64,000 nt of DNA from an uncultured Prevotellaceae bacterium (GTDB lineage Bacteria > Bacteroidota > Bacteroidia > Bacteroidales > Bacteroidaceae), in the NCBI GenBank assembly GCA_902767775.1, contig CACXIP010000020.1, forward strand, positions 1 through 64,000. The letters run 5' to 3'. The position numbers were made by a program, and so were the translations under genes. Numbering within the stretch: the first letter of the stretch is position 1; every line of letters starts with the position of its first letter. Below the pieces are notes generated by a model. The model was not told the origin of the DNA, made no database searches, and saw nothing but the letters and a program-made list of their open reading frames with translations. Below are positions 55,771 through 64,000 of the stretch, in pieces.

Positions 55771-56427
55771 TTATATATGAGCTGTAACTAATTCCTGCCA
55801 CATCTCATAAATCTTATTTCTTTTATATGTAAAATACTGATAACCATTGTGCTGGTTAGTTATGCCGTTTCTTGGATGATTTTCATTCATATATTTTGTG
55901 AGAGTCATTTCTTGTCCATTCACCAATATCTTATTGTTGCGTACTTCAAACTCCTTATTATCAGATACACATTTTATCTTGTCGCCATTTTTAATTCCAA
56001 GAAAATCCATTCTACAATTAGGTAGTTGCATATCTATTATTGCATTATTCCGATATACATATCTTCTTCCATTGTGACATAATTCGGAATCAGGGAAACT
56101 AATCAAAATGTTTTTATAAACATCTATGACGTCGTTGATATGAGTACATTGTATCCATTCACAACCACCATTTTCCCCATTGTTATTGATTATCCATCCC
56201 TTTTGTATAAAAATTTCCTTTAATTTCTTTTCAATACTTTTATATGATTTAGAAAAAATGATTACTTCATCGTAAAAAGGATGATTGGGAGGAGTAGAAT
56301 TGCTTTGTATTCTTTTCCTCTCAAATGGGTTGATTGTTATACCAAATTTATGTATCCCCAAATTACAAAATACATCATTTGTAAATAGGTATACAATACC
56401 GCAATTATCAACTAGTGTTCTGGCCAT
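55771..56427 (-). CDS. GIY-YIG nuclease (T5orf172-like) with DUF4357/RAMA-like tail
   Basis: A 218-aa protein inserted between brxC and pglX. Residues 10-95 form a GIY-YIG domain of the T5orf172 type: GIVY (10-13), KFGIT (27-31, the YIG equivalent), Arg37/Arg39 and GCEW with Glu90. Residues 140-218 (GIKNGDKIKCVSDNKEFEV..., then NGQEMTLTKY and NGYQYFTYKR) resemble the C-terminal domain of such nucleases, akin to the DUF4357/RAMA fold proposed to recognise modified bases. It may be a modification-sensing nuclease. The gene has AT-rich codon use compared with brxC and brxB, which hints at separate acquisition. Confidence 0.65.
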   Translation of the reverse strand: MARTLVDNCGIVYLFTNDVFCNLGIHKFGITINPFERKRIQSNSTPPNHPFYDEVIIFSKSYKSIEKKLKEIFIQKGWIINNNGENGGCEWIQCTHINDVIDVYKNILISFPDSELCHNGRRYVYRNNAIIDMQLPNCRMDFLGIKNGDKIKCVSDNKEFEVRNNKILVNGQEMTLTKYMNENHPRNGITNQHNGYQYFTYKRNKIYEMWQELVTAHI

Positions 56428-56487
56428 GCGAAATAGTGTTAATTGTGTTTTTTTTGTTTTGACACAGATTTGTTAATGATAACAAAA

Positions 56488-59400
56488 TCAATTTATGATG
56501 ATATCTATATCATCATCCAAATGTTGCATCAACTCTGCTTTAAGTCCTTGAAGATACAAATCAATGTCTGCTTCTGTATGCATAGGCACACTGGTTTGGG
56601 TGTTTAGATGAACAACCTTTCTAACACGCGGCTTGACTGGCTTAGGTGGTAATGGAGGCTCTTCGCCACTTGGCGGCATAGGAGGTGTAGGAGGAGTTGG
56701 TGGCGGAACTATTGCATTATTGATTTTTTTCGTCTGCTCTTCATAGAAATCATCTGTAAAGGCATTGGCTTGAAGCGCATAGAAGTTATTGGTGTTGGTT
56801 CTCAAAGAAATGGTGACATCTCTTTTTGCAAATTTGTCACGAGGCACATTCACGCTTTTAGCATACTGCTCCAGATCATCAAATACGGCATTGAATTTGT
56901 CTTTGATGATTTGTATCAATTCCTTTTTCTTCTCCTGTAACTTACCATTGATGGTCTTTTGAAGTTTAGTATAAGAAGGCATACGCTCCCATGGCTCTTC
57001 ATCGGTGGTCACGGCACGTAGTGAACGTAAGGCTTCCTGCTGGTCATTATGGAGGAAAGAGAAATTATCGCGGTTATCATCAATGAAGCTAATGATTTGC
57101 TGATAGCGTGAGAATTGGTCGCCATAGAAAGTGTTGATGCTCTTACAACGGTCGAACAGTTTGCTGGCTTCCTCACGGGCATCTATGATGGTCTGGAAGA
57201 ATTTCAGGTCTTCCCTGATAGTCGTCCACTTCTCCATAAGCGTAATGGCTTCGTCAATGACATGGGCAAATGGACAACCATTAATCTTATGGGATAATTC
57301 ACGGTAGTTCTTCAACAGTTTGTTGAGAGCACTGTCATCGGTCTCCTTGCAGTTGCGGAACAGTTCTGTGCTGTCGTTGCTGCCTTTGACAGACATCACA
57401 TTAAAGATGTCCTTCCATGCCTCAATAAAATCATTGAGTACTTCCTGGGGAATTGCCTTGGCCTTTTCGACAGTGAACTTTGAAGCGTCACGGACGATGT
57501 TCCGTGCGGTTTCTTCACGAGTAACATTGGGATTGTTGTTGTAATTGAAAGCATAAAGATGGCGGCGTACCAGTTCATTGAGGTAATAAATGGTGGCGAA
57601 GTCACTCCATCCGTATGGCACTCTGGCGAACTGACGTATGGCATCGGCCACGGTGACATCATGGGGCTGACGGTCAAGCCAGTCCTTTATCTTCTTCTCT
57701 GGTTGTGAAAGAGGCATTCCCGGAAGGGTGGCTTCTACTGGCCGAAGAATCTTTGCAGAAAGGTCGGTCTGATTCCTGGGGGTTGCATTATTGTTCACTA
57801 ATCCTGCGAACTGATACAGCGTTTCAAGATGCTTGTTCAACAAGGTCTTGTAACGCTCTGCTTTCTTGGCCGTACCTGTGTCGGCTGCAGTCATCACATT
57901 CCCACAGGAAATAACTGGACATGTGTCGAGCATCTGCTGGAATAGTGGAAGAATATCTCTCTTATAAAGTTCGTCTGCTCGTTCTGAGAAAATTCTCTTG
58001 GTTCGTTGGCGTTCTTCACTGATGGCTGGCTCCTGCGCAAAACGCTGCACCCGGCAGTAATAGAGGAAATTGGCTCGAAGTTCCTTGTTGTCCTTCAGTT
58101 GGGGATAAAGGAAATACACCAAATGGGTACCTTGGGGAGTGTTGTTTAAAGAAAAAGCGAACTGGTCAGGGGAGTCCGTATTGGCAGTGGTAATGAAATC
58201 AACGTTTATGTCAGCATTATTGCTGAGATAGTTGCGTCCATCGATGCTTACACCCACATTGAAAGAACGGGTGGCGAAATTCTCCTTGTTGGAAGGATTG
58301 CCAAAGTGATTGAAGAAAATCTTACGCAACTCATCACTATAGGTGTTGCTGTCAACCTGCTGGTTCTTGATAATCTGAGCCACCTTGGATTCTTCTTCCG
58401 TAAAGAACTCATAAATCAGAGTGTTTGTCTCGGTCTTAACCTTGCGGATGACGGCTTTGTCGATGAGGTAGGCCAAAACTTTCGAGACCTCTTCCTTGAT
58501 GACTGCCTTATTCGCATCCACTTGTGACATCAGCAGGGTCGCAACATTGTCAATAGTGGCAGAGAACTGTTGCTTATCTTCATCCTTCAGGTTACAAACC
58601 ATGAACAACACATAAACCACACGACGATAAAACGCCTGCTTTTTCTCATCGTCGATAAGTTCAAGAGCCTGACGGGCATTCTCAAAAGCACGCTGACCAA
58701 GGTGCTGCATCGAACCCTGGAACATGGCACCGAAGAACTTGTCGAATGGGACGAACTCGCCGACCTCCATATCCTGGGTCTCACGGGCTATGGAATAGGT
58801 GATGTTGATGAGTGAACGCTCGTTACCCTTCACCTGCTTGTCCACATAGTTCATCGTCTCGAAGGAATCGAGCACCTTCTTGATCAACTGGAACTGATAG
58901 GGAACAAAAGGATAGTAAGCAGCAAAGTTTTCCTTGTCTTTGTAACTTTTGTATGTGCTGGGGAGCACGAATTGGGCATCGAGACGTGCCTTGTCTTTCT
59001 CAAACATCTTGGCAAGCATCAACTCCACATCGCCCTTCTTGTCAAGAATACGTTTCTGTGTGATGTATTCCGGCGAGGTGCCTTGCAAGGAAGCACGAAC
59101 CTCAAAACGTCCAAGAATCTTTCCTACTTCGTCTTCCGGATTGGTAGCGTTGCCGCCTACATTCGTAACGACATCCTCCAATGTCTGCTGTGCCGTACAA
59201 GCAATCCACACCTTGGACTCACATACCTCATCGAGACGTTTCACAAGCGACTGCAACTGCAAAAGTAGTTCACGGTGTTGACCGATGAACTGGCTTACTT
59301 CATCGACGAAGAACAGCAAGCGGAAATTACGGTTGGCCTTGCTGTCGATATATTCTTTCAATTCCTGGGCAAAAGACTCCACCGATACATTGATGTCGTT

Positions 59401-60135
59401 GTTGACTATCTTCGTGCGAATGACATCTGTGGCCAAAGCCGGGTCCACTTCCTTCGCCATCCTTAGAGCTAAGTCAAGCCGTCCTGCTGCAAAGCGTGAA
59501 ATGTTCCGCTCCCAGTCATAGCCCTTGCTCTTCACATATTCCTTAAACTCTCCGAACTTGCCATCATCATCCAATGCCTTTTCCAGATATTGTGCCATGG
59601 CCAGGTTGAATGAATTGTAGCCACGCTTGGCGTTGAACTGATTCCAGAAAATGGTAGTAAAAGCCGTTGCTTGATTGGCATTCGCATCGTGAACGTCTCC
59701 AATATTGAACAGGATCATCTCAACATCTGCCCTGTTGACATACCAGTTCTGCAGCGCTTTGATTTCACTTAATGAAACACCCACGTCTTCAAGGATGGTG
59801 AGGTCTTGATTGCTGTGCATCATCTCCTGAGTAGCTTCATAGAAACGCTCAAAAGCCAAATCGCGATGTATGCCGATATTGGAAAGGCAGTAGCCGGCAT
59901 ATTTCAGGAAGTGAGATTTACCTGAACCAAAATAGCCGTTTATCCAGATGCCCACATGGCTGCCTTGATTATCCTTGACATTCTGTAAAATCTTAAAGAG
60001 ATTGGCTATCAGCTCTGGCGTGAAGACATACTCTGTGATTTCAGTCAACACAGTATCGTCACTGAGGTCGGAAGCCGAGACGGCAGGATTCACCTTGCGG
60101 TCAAGACCTTTTTCGTATAAATCTTTGAATTTCAT
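56488..60135 (-). CDS. brxC: BREX ATPase BrxC
   Basis: A 1215-aa P-loop ATPase, the largest BREX type 1 protein. Walker A is NGYFGSGKSHF (residues 66-76) and Walker B LLFFVDEVSQFIG (about 279). The middle is helical and the C-terminus has a Pro-rich stretch (PPPTPPTPPMPPSGEEPP). The N-terminus MKFKDLYEKGLDRKVNPAV is characteristic. It follows brxB by 12 bases. Confidence 0.93.
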   Translation of the reverse strand: MKFKDLYEKGLDRKVNPAVSASDLSDDTVLTEITEYVFTPELIANLFKILQNVKDNQGSHVGIWINGYFGSGKSHFLKYAGYCLSNIGIHRDLAFERFYEATQEMMHSNQDLTILEDVGVSLSEIKALQNWYVNRADVEMILFNIGDVHDANANQATAFTTIFWNQFNAKRGYNSFNLAMAQYLEKALDDDGKFGEFKEYVKSKGYDWERNISRFAAGRLDLALRMAKEVDPALATDVIRTKIVNNDINVSVESFAQELKEYIDSKANRNFRLLFFVDEVSQFIGQHRELLLQLQSLVKRLDEVCESKVWIACTAQQTLEDVVTNVGGNATNPEDEVGKILGRFEVRASLQGTSPEYITQKRILDKKGDVELMLAKMFEKDKARLDAQFVLPSTYKSYKDKENFAAYYPFVPYQFQLIKKVLDSFETMNYVDKQVKGNERSLINITYSIARETQDMEVGEFVPFDKFFGAMFQGSMQHLGQRAFENARQALELIDDEKKQAFYRRVVYVLFMVCNLKDEDKQQFSATIDNVATLLMSQVDANKAVIKEEVSKVLAYLIDKAVIRKVKTETNTLIYEFFTEEESKVAQIIKNQQVDSNTYSDELRKIFFNHFGNPSNKENFATRSFNVGVSIDGRNYLSNNADINVDFITTANTDSPDQFAFSLNNTPQGTHLVYFLYPQLKDNKELRANFLYYCRVQRFAQEPAISEERQRTKRIFSERADELYKRDILPLFQQMLDTCPVISCGNVMTAADTGTAKKAERYKTLLNKHLETLYQFAGLVNNNATPRNQTDLSAKILRPVEATLPGMPLSQPEKKIKDWLDRQPHDVTVADAIRQFARVPYGWSDFATIYYLNELVRRHLYAFNYNNNPNVTREETARNIVRDASKFTVEKAKAIPQEVLNDFIEAWKDIFNVMSVKGSNDSTELFRNCKETDDSALNKLLKNYRELSHKINGCPFAHVIDEAITLMEKWTTIREDLKFFQTIIDAREEASKLFDRCKSINTFYGDQFSRYQQIISFIDDNRDNFSFLHNDQQEALRSLRAVTTDEEPWERMPSYTKLQKTINGKLQEKKKELIQIIKDKFNAVFDDLEQYAKSVNVPRDKFAKRDVTISLRTNTNNFYALQANAFTDDFYEEQTKKINNAIVPPPTPPTPPMPPSGEEPPLPPKPVKPRVRKVVHLNTQTSVPMHTEADIDLYLQGLKAELMQHLDDDIDIIIN

Positions 60136-60147
60136 ATTGAGGTGTTT

Positions 60148-60756
60148 TTATTTATTTACTAACAGAATGGCACGATAGGTATGAGCATCCTCCAATGTAT
60201 CGAACAAGGAGAAAGAGTTCCCTTCTTGATGACCAGGGTAAAAAAGAATGATGCGATACCTGCTGGGATCGTTATATTTTTCGTAACGAGTGAGGAATAC
60301 GTTCGTCCGCATATAAGGGAACATTTTGCCAATGCCGTGAATGAACACGTATGGCTTGTTATAACCGTCATTAGTGGCCATATGCTCCTCTATCTTGTCA
60401 CTCACAAAACTGATGAAATTGTCTGAATTGGCTTCTGCTGTCAGTTCCTCAGTCACCAAGTCGGGGTGAGTCTTGTCTCCTTCAAATGTATCTTCAAGCA
60501 AAGAGGTTTCGCCAAACTTCTCATTTCGCAGATAGTCGCAGAAAACCCGGAACAAGTCAAGTTCCAAAGCGTTGACAAAGTTCGTCGGCCTTTCCAACTT
60601 CTTCTTGAACTCTTGTATCTGCTGGCGAATCATGTATTCTTCACTGGCAGGGTACTGGTATATGTAATAGTTGTAAAAGATGTTTCCACTCTTCTCGTCA
60701 AGAAACTGTGGAGAGCAGAGATAATCATACAACTCTTCAATAGACATTTTTTTCAT
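60148..60756 (-). CDS. brxB: BREX protein BrxB (DUF1788)
   Basis: A 202-aa BREX type 1 core protein. FIHGIGKMFPYMRTNVFLTRYEKY and RIILFYPGHQEGNSFSLF are DUF1788 signatures. Its start overlaps the brxA stop (four bases). Exact biochemical role in BREX is not established. Confidence 0.9.
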   Translation of the reverse strand: MKKMSIEELYDYLCSPQFLDEKSGNIFYNYYIYQYPASEEYMIRQQIQEFKKKLERPTNFVNALELDLFRVFCDYLRNEKFGETSLLEDTFEGDKTHPDLVTEELTAEANSDNFISFVSDKIEEHMATNDGYNKPYVFIHGIGKMFPYMRTNVFLTRYEKYNDPSRYRIILFYPGHQEGNSFSLFDTLEDAHTYRAILLVNK

Positions 60757-61391
60757 AAGATATGCGATTTAATTTCGTTAATCTCGTATGGAAAAAGAAG
60801 AAGTGCTTCCAAAAACCACTCCTCCCCGGCTCGGAAGTAATATTCCAATTCATCATTGTCAGGACGAATGGATTGAAGTTGATTGCTCTTTTCATTCAAC
60901 AAACCGGTTTGCCGAAGAAAGGTGAGATATTGGCTGGCACATCGGTCTTTGGTATTGTCTGACCAACTATCAACAAATTCATCATGTGCAGCAATCTCAT
61001 TAAATTCCATCATAATGTCAGATTTGTCTAACTGATGGTTGATAGAATTCCAATGGCGGATGGCTACATTGAAGTGGAAATCGAAGACAAGTTTGTATGT
61101 TTTCAAGATGGCATAGAACAATCCAGCCCGTTGGCCAGTCTCACTCCATCCCTGCCATGATTGCCAGAAATATATGGGAACAGAGTTGAAACGTCGTTTG
61201 AATTCCAAAGCGAATGTACGACGAGCCTTGCGTGAATTGACTTGCAGAATTTGATTGTTCTCTATCTCTTCTTTGATAAGTTGGTCTGCATTCTCCGCCA
61301 TCAATAATGGCAAGAACCGCTTGAACTCATATATGAGAAATGAACATCCGGTTATTGCTGCTGTATATGGACTATTGTTTTTTGTGCTCAT
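60753..61391 (-). CDS. brxA: BREX protein BrxA (DUF1819)
   Basis: A 212-aa BREX core protein with a NusB-like helical fold in solved homologues. YTAAITGCSFLIYEFKRFLPLL at the start and FLEALLLFPYEINEIKSHIL at the end fit DUF1819. ATG 61391 (MSTKNNSPY) is chosen over a non-ATG start upstream. It is 34 bases behind the WYL regulator. Confidence 0.9.
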   Translation of the reverse strand: MSTKNNSPYTAAITGCSFLIYEFKRFLPLLMAENADQLIKEEIENNQILQVNSRKARRTFALEFKRRFNSVPIYFWQSWQGWSETGQRAGLFYAILKTYKLVFDFHFNVAIRHWNSINHQLDKSDIMMEFNEIAAHDEFVDSWSDNTKDRCASQYLTFLRQTGLLNEKSNQLQSIRPDNDELEYYFRAGEEWFLEALLLFPYEINEIKSHIL

Positions 61392-61425
61392 AATTGTTTG
61401 CAAAATTAATGCTCACCTGTGCGCT

Positions 61426-62445
61426 CTATCTGCACGAGTCGTATTTTTTCAGATTATCTAATAAGATTTCATGTATATGTTGACGGTATGATGCTGGAGA
61501 TAGCACTTCCACGTCTTTTCCAAAAGATAGTATGTGGTGGTCAAGCTCGTAATTGGGCTTCACCTCTATGCAGAGTATGCGATTCTCTCGGTCAATGACT
61601 TTCTGGGAAGGATGAAGCGGTTTCGACGTGATATAGGGGAACTGCTTCTCTGTAAATTGTAGGTGGATGGTGAGTTTCTCCACACTCCTTGGCGGTATCG
61701 TCACTCCAATGACGTCATCAAAGTAATGTTCGAAGTCGATGCTTTCATTGGGGATAAAATCCACATTCTCCACTATCTCAATGGAAATAATACGGTCAAG
61801 GGCAAAGTTAGTGATGGTATGATAATCGTTATCCAGGGCCAAAAGGAACCAACGGTTGTTGTATTGTCGGGTATAATACGGATGAACTGTCTGCACTCGC
61901 TCCTCGCTATCCTTCTTATAGCTACGATAAGTGATACGCAGCACCTTTTGGCTGGTCATTGCATCGAAGAGCTTGGGTAGAAACGACAAGCCTTTCAGTT
62001 CCTTGTTCTGATCAAACCCCACTACTTTTCCACAGTCGCCCCTCAGGTTGAACCTCCATTCGAGGTTGGAGATGACATCCTCTATCCATTCATTGTCGGC
62101 AAGTCCACGGAATCGGCTCAATGTCTGTATGGCCAATCTCAACTGGTTGGCTTCGGCTTTGGTCAGAGGTTGGTTGTTGATGGAGAAATCCTGTGTCTCG
62201 TATCGATAAAACACCTTCCGGTCTTTCTTCCGGCGTTCGAGTGGAATGCTCCATCCTGCCTCACTCTCCATATACTTGATGTCATCAAAAATCTGGCGAC
62301 GGCTCACTCCACCCATACCGTTATAGCTCTGCAAGGCTTCATCACACTTGGCAATGAGGTCTTCGATATAATACCGATGACTGAAGTCTCGGAAACACTT
62401 GTCGAGTGTCTGATATCGTATGGATGCGTTTTTGTTGGTAGGCAT
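61426..62445 (-). CDS. brxR: WYL-domain regulator of the BREX operon
   Basis: A 339-aa transcription factor of the BrxR type: N-terminal winged HTH (residues 1-95, including GVSRRQIFDDIKYME), WYL domain (about 165-245: LRITYRSYKK, NNRWFLLALDNDYHTITNFALDRI) and a C-terminal WCX-type domain. Such proteins repress BREX by binding an upstream inverted repeat. It is the first gene of the cassette, and upstream there is a -7 box TACCTTTG (minus strand 62472-62479). Confidence 0.9.
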   Translation of the reverse strand: MPTNKNASIRYQTLDKCFRDFSHRYYIEDLIAKCDEALQSYNGMGGVSRRQIFDDIKYMESEAGWSIPLERRKKDRKVFYRYETQDFSINNQPLTKAEANQLRLAIQTLSRFRGLADNEWIEDVISNLEWRFNLRGDCGKVVGFDQNKELKGLSFLPKLFDAMTSQKVLRITYRSYKKDSEERVQTVHPYYTRQYNNRWFLLALDNDYHTITNFALDRIISIEIVENVDFIPNESIDFEHYFDDVIGVTIPPRSVEKLTIHLQFTEKQFPYITSKPLHPSQKVIDRENRILCIEVKPNYELDHHILSFGKDVEVLSPASYRQHIHEILLDNLKKYDSCR

Positions 62446-62471
62446 AAGGTATTTGATAGATTTAGTAGATG

Positions 62472-62479
62472 CAAAGGTA
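62472..62479 (-). promoter_or_regulatory. -7 box of the BREX operon
   Basis: Minus strand TACCTTTG 27 bases before the brxR ATG. The -33 region is AT-rich without TTTG, as expected for a regulated promoter. Confidence 0.5.
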
Positions 62480-62520
62480 CAATATATTTTACTAATTATA
62501 CACCTTATTTTAAAGAAATA

Positions 62521-62598
62521 GGCTTCAAAACGGCCATTTTATCGCATTTTTGATGTTTCATGCAGGATTTTTCCTCATCTGTGAAGATAGGCTGCACT
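62521..62598. repeat. Origin-like motif and right copy of the flanking repeat
   Basis: 62521-62553 (GGCTTCAAAACGGCCATTTT, then ATCGC) matches the second repeat of the plasmid origin at 29950-29983 at about 27 of 33 positions. 62578-62598 is the right copy of the direct repeat found at 39172-39192. The rest of 62,446-62,703 holds the brxR promoter and a start region for the divergent nuclease gene. Confidence 0.6.
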
Positions 62599-62703
62599 CT
62601 ACGAATAAAAATATTGCCAAGATGAAGAGAAAGCATGGTCAACAACTTGGCAATTTGCGGCGTTTTTTGTTTCTTTGCATGTGAAAATCAAAAATGAATA
62701 GCT

Positions 62704-63567
62704 ATGAACTCGATACATGGATATGTACAGCAACAAATTGTAGAGATATGCAATGAGTTGGGTCTGGAAGTGAAATCGGAATATAAGGGAAAAGACTGGC
62801 GAGCCGATGTTATGGTGAAATCCAATGGTGTTTCTTATGCTTTCGAGATTCAGACATCTCCCCAAACTCTAAAACGGACAAAAGAGAGACAGGAAAAATA
62901 TATAAGAGACGGCATTGTCGGATGCTGGCTTTTTGAGAAAGAGCCTGCAAGGATGATACTGGAAATGGAAGAACTGCCAGTCTTCAAATTGGAATGCAAA
63001 AACGAGAAGGTCTATGTATCACTGAAAGACAGGAAAACTCTTCCATTAGAAACATTCATCACTGATTTTGTCAATGGTCGTATAAAATTCTGCCATACAT
63101 TGAATCCATTGCCATATATGGAAATCAATTTCTTGGAAATGCCGTGTTGGAAATGCGGTCTGATAAACCACATTCATTATATAGCACCTTTGAAATCTGC
63201 ATGTAATACCTATATCCATCCGTCCGAGGCCATGTGGTCATCTGAAAAATATTCTTTCCGGCCTGAAATATTGAAGAAGATACAAGAGTATGCAAATACG
63301 GAAAAAGGAAGCTATCTAAATTTGGCGACCGTGAAGGAACGATTTAGTAGAACAATGGGTAAGTCATACATGTCATTTGGCTGTTCAGGATGTGACAGTA
63401 TCTTCGGAGATTTTTATATTCATGAAATGATGATTGACAACTATGGTGGTGCCATGGATATTGACACTCTCAAAATAGATGTGGATTTTGATATGGACTT
63501 ACGACAGGAGATTCCGCATTGGTGTCATCCAGGTGAACATCCATTCTGTGACGAATCCATCGATTAG
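62704..63567 (+). CDS. CoiA-like nuclease
   Basis: A 287-aa protein with the CoiA-type nuclease core: DVMVKS (Asp35), then AFEIQTS (Glu48-x-Gln50), i.e. a PD-(D/E)XK variant, followed by RTKERQEKYIRDGIVGCWLF. The C-terminal half has two zinc-type cysteine pairs (CWKCG and CSGCD). CoiA-family proteins act in competence and are also found in defence islands. It is divergently oriented to the BREX operon, so it may be separately controlled. Nuclease activity is inferred. Confidence 0.7.
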   Translation: MNSIHGYVQQQIVEICNELGLEVKSEYKGKDWRADVMVKSNGVSYAFEIQTSPQTLKRTKERQEKYIRDGIVGCWLFEKEPARMILEMEELPVFKLECKNEKVYVSLKDRKTLPLETFITDFVNGRIKFCHTLNPLPYMEINFLEMPCWKCGLINHIHYIAPLKSACNTYIHPSEAMWSSEKYSFRPEILKKIQEYANTEKGSYLNLATVKERFSRTMGKSYMSFGCSGCDSIFGDFYIHEMMIDNYGGAMDIDTLKIDVDFDMDLRQEIPHWCHPGEHPFCDESID

Positions 63568-63646
63568 TTAACCTATAGTGTTAGAGGATAAAGATTATTG
63601 GCAAATTATTTTCTATCCAACATAGGAAAAACAACCAATTGTTTTG

Positions 63647-63654
63647 TAACTTTG
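63647..63654 (+). promoter_or_regulatory. -7 box before the last gene
   Basis: TAACTTTG fits the consensus about 110 bases before the ATG at 63763. No TTTG is found at the standard distance. Confidence 0.4.
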
Positions 63655-63762
63655 CGCTACTATCGGTCAAGTATAATGCACCCAATAGCCAACAAACAGA
63701 AACTACTTTTGAGAAAGTGGTTATAATCCATCAAAATTAAAATAATAGTAGATAGTATTAGT

Positions 63763-64000
63763 ATGAAAGAATTGATTTTATTAGAATACAAAGAGTCAAA
63801 AGGTCATTGGCACTACAATCCAGTTAAGGATCATAAGCCCAAAGATGAACCCGACACGTATGGTTGGGAAACGATAGCTTTTACAGAAGAGGAAAAAGCG
63901 AGTATCTTTGCATATATGATGGACTGCAAACTCCAAAGACGAGAAGCAATGAAACAACCACCATATACGGCTGAATATATAAGAAAAGAATGGAAACTCT
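63763..64000 (+). CDS. Hypothetical protein, cut by the window end
   Basis: Open frame from ATG 63763 (MKELILLEYKESKGHWHYN) to the window edge, 79 codons so far with no stop. It is rich in charged and aromatic residues. No family recognised from this part. Confidence 0.55.
   Translation, partial: MKELILLEYKESKGHWHYNPVKDHKPKDEPDTYGWETIAFTEEEKASIFAYMMDCKLQRREAMKQPPYTAEYIRKEWKL

Larger units (their letters stand above)
28129..63999. mobile_element. Putative integrated mobilizable plasmid carrying BREX
   Basis: Behind tRNA-Pro the gene content changes from core functions to a Rep_3 initiator with iterons, a group II intron, MobC and relaxase genes, then a defence cassette. I infer one acquired element whose left edge is near 28,130. 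No integrase, no copy of the tRNA 3' end and no right junction are visible, so the right limit is unknown and given as the window end. A composite of several insertions is possible. Confidence 0.55.

Overview
The window looks like a Bacteroidota chromosome of the Prevotella/Segatella type. Nearly all genes lack a Shine-Dalgarno sequence. Several intergenic regions carry the Bacteroidota promoter pattern TTTG-N19/20-TAnnTTTG, for example before tRNA-Pro, the tRNA-Asp pair, dnaN and a secreted glycosidase. Several gene orders (recR with a GT2 enzyme, PPIase/GldE-like/LptC/outer-membrane protein) are as expected for that phylum. Genus assignment is inference, since no rRNA gene is present.

Positions 1-28,130 are ordinary core genome: an AddA/AddB-like helicase-nuclease pair; an acyltransferase; two tandem tRNA-Asp genes; a recR operon with a membrane protein, a GT2 glycosyltransferase and a GNAT enzyme; a small outer-membrane protein and cstA; two GHL10-type secreted glycosidases; an SSB-like DUF3127 protein; dnaN with a DnaQ-like exonuclease; an envelope cluster (PpiD-like isomerase, CNNM/CBS protein, LptC, outer-membrane protein); a YARHG protein; msrA; and tRNA-Pro(GGG).

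Positions from about 28,130 to the right edge look like an acquired element, probably an integrated mobilizable plasmid that begins beside tRNA-Pro. It has a Rep_3-type initiator with seven 22-bp iterons and an AT-rich stretch. A group II intron, probably class C, sits directly behind a terminator, and its maturase is broken by an in-frame UGA. Other parts are a truncated WYL-type regulator, an unknown 303-aa protein, a long structured non-coding region, a MobC-like protein and a relaxase. No integrase and no right junction are visible.

The cargo (about 39.4-63.6 kb) is a type 1 BREX phage-defence cassette read leftward: brxR (WYL), brxA, brxB, brxC, pglX, pglX, pglZ, brxL. It is unusual in five ways. 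It has two tandem pglX genes. A GIY-YIG nuclease with a DUF4357/RAMA-like tail is inserted between brxC and pglX. A papain/C39-like cysteine peptidase is inserted between pglX and pglZ. brxL is split into two overlapping frames. Its 3' end is followed by a lipoprotein, a Pif1-like helicase, a 2H phosphoesterase and an unknown protein. A CoiA-like nuclease diverges from brxR. A 20-21-bp direct repeat flanks the cassette at 39,172 and 62,578. The nested nuclease and peptidase are the best candidates for an undescribed multi-layer defence arrangement.
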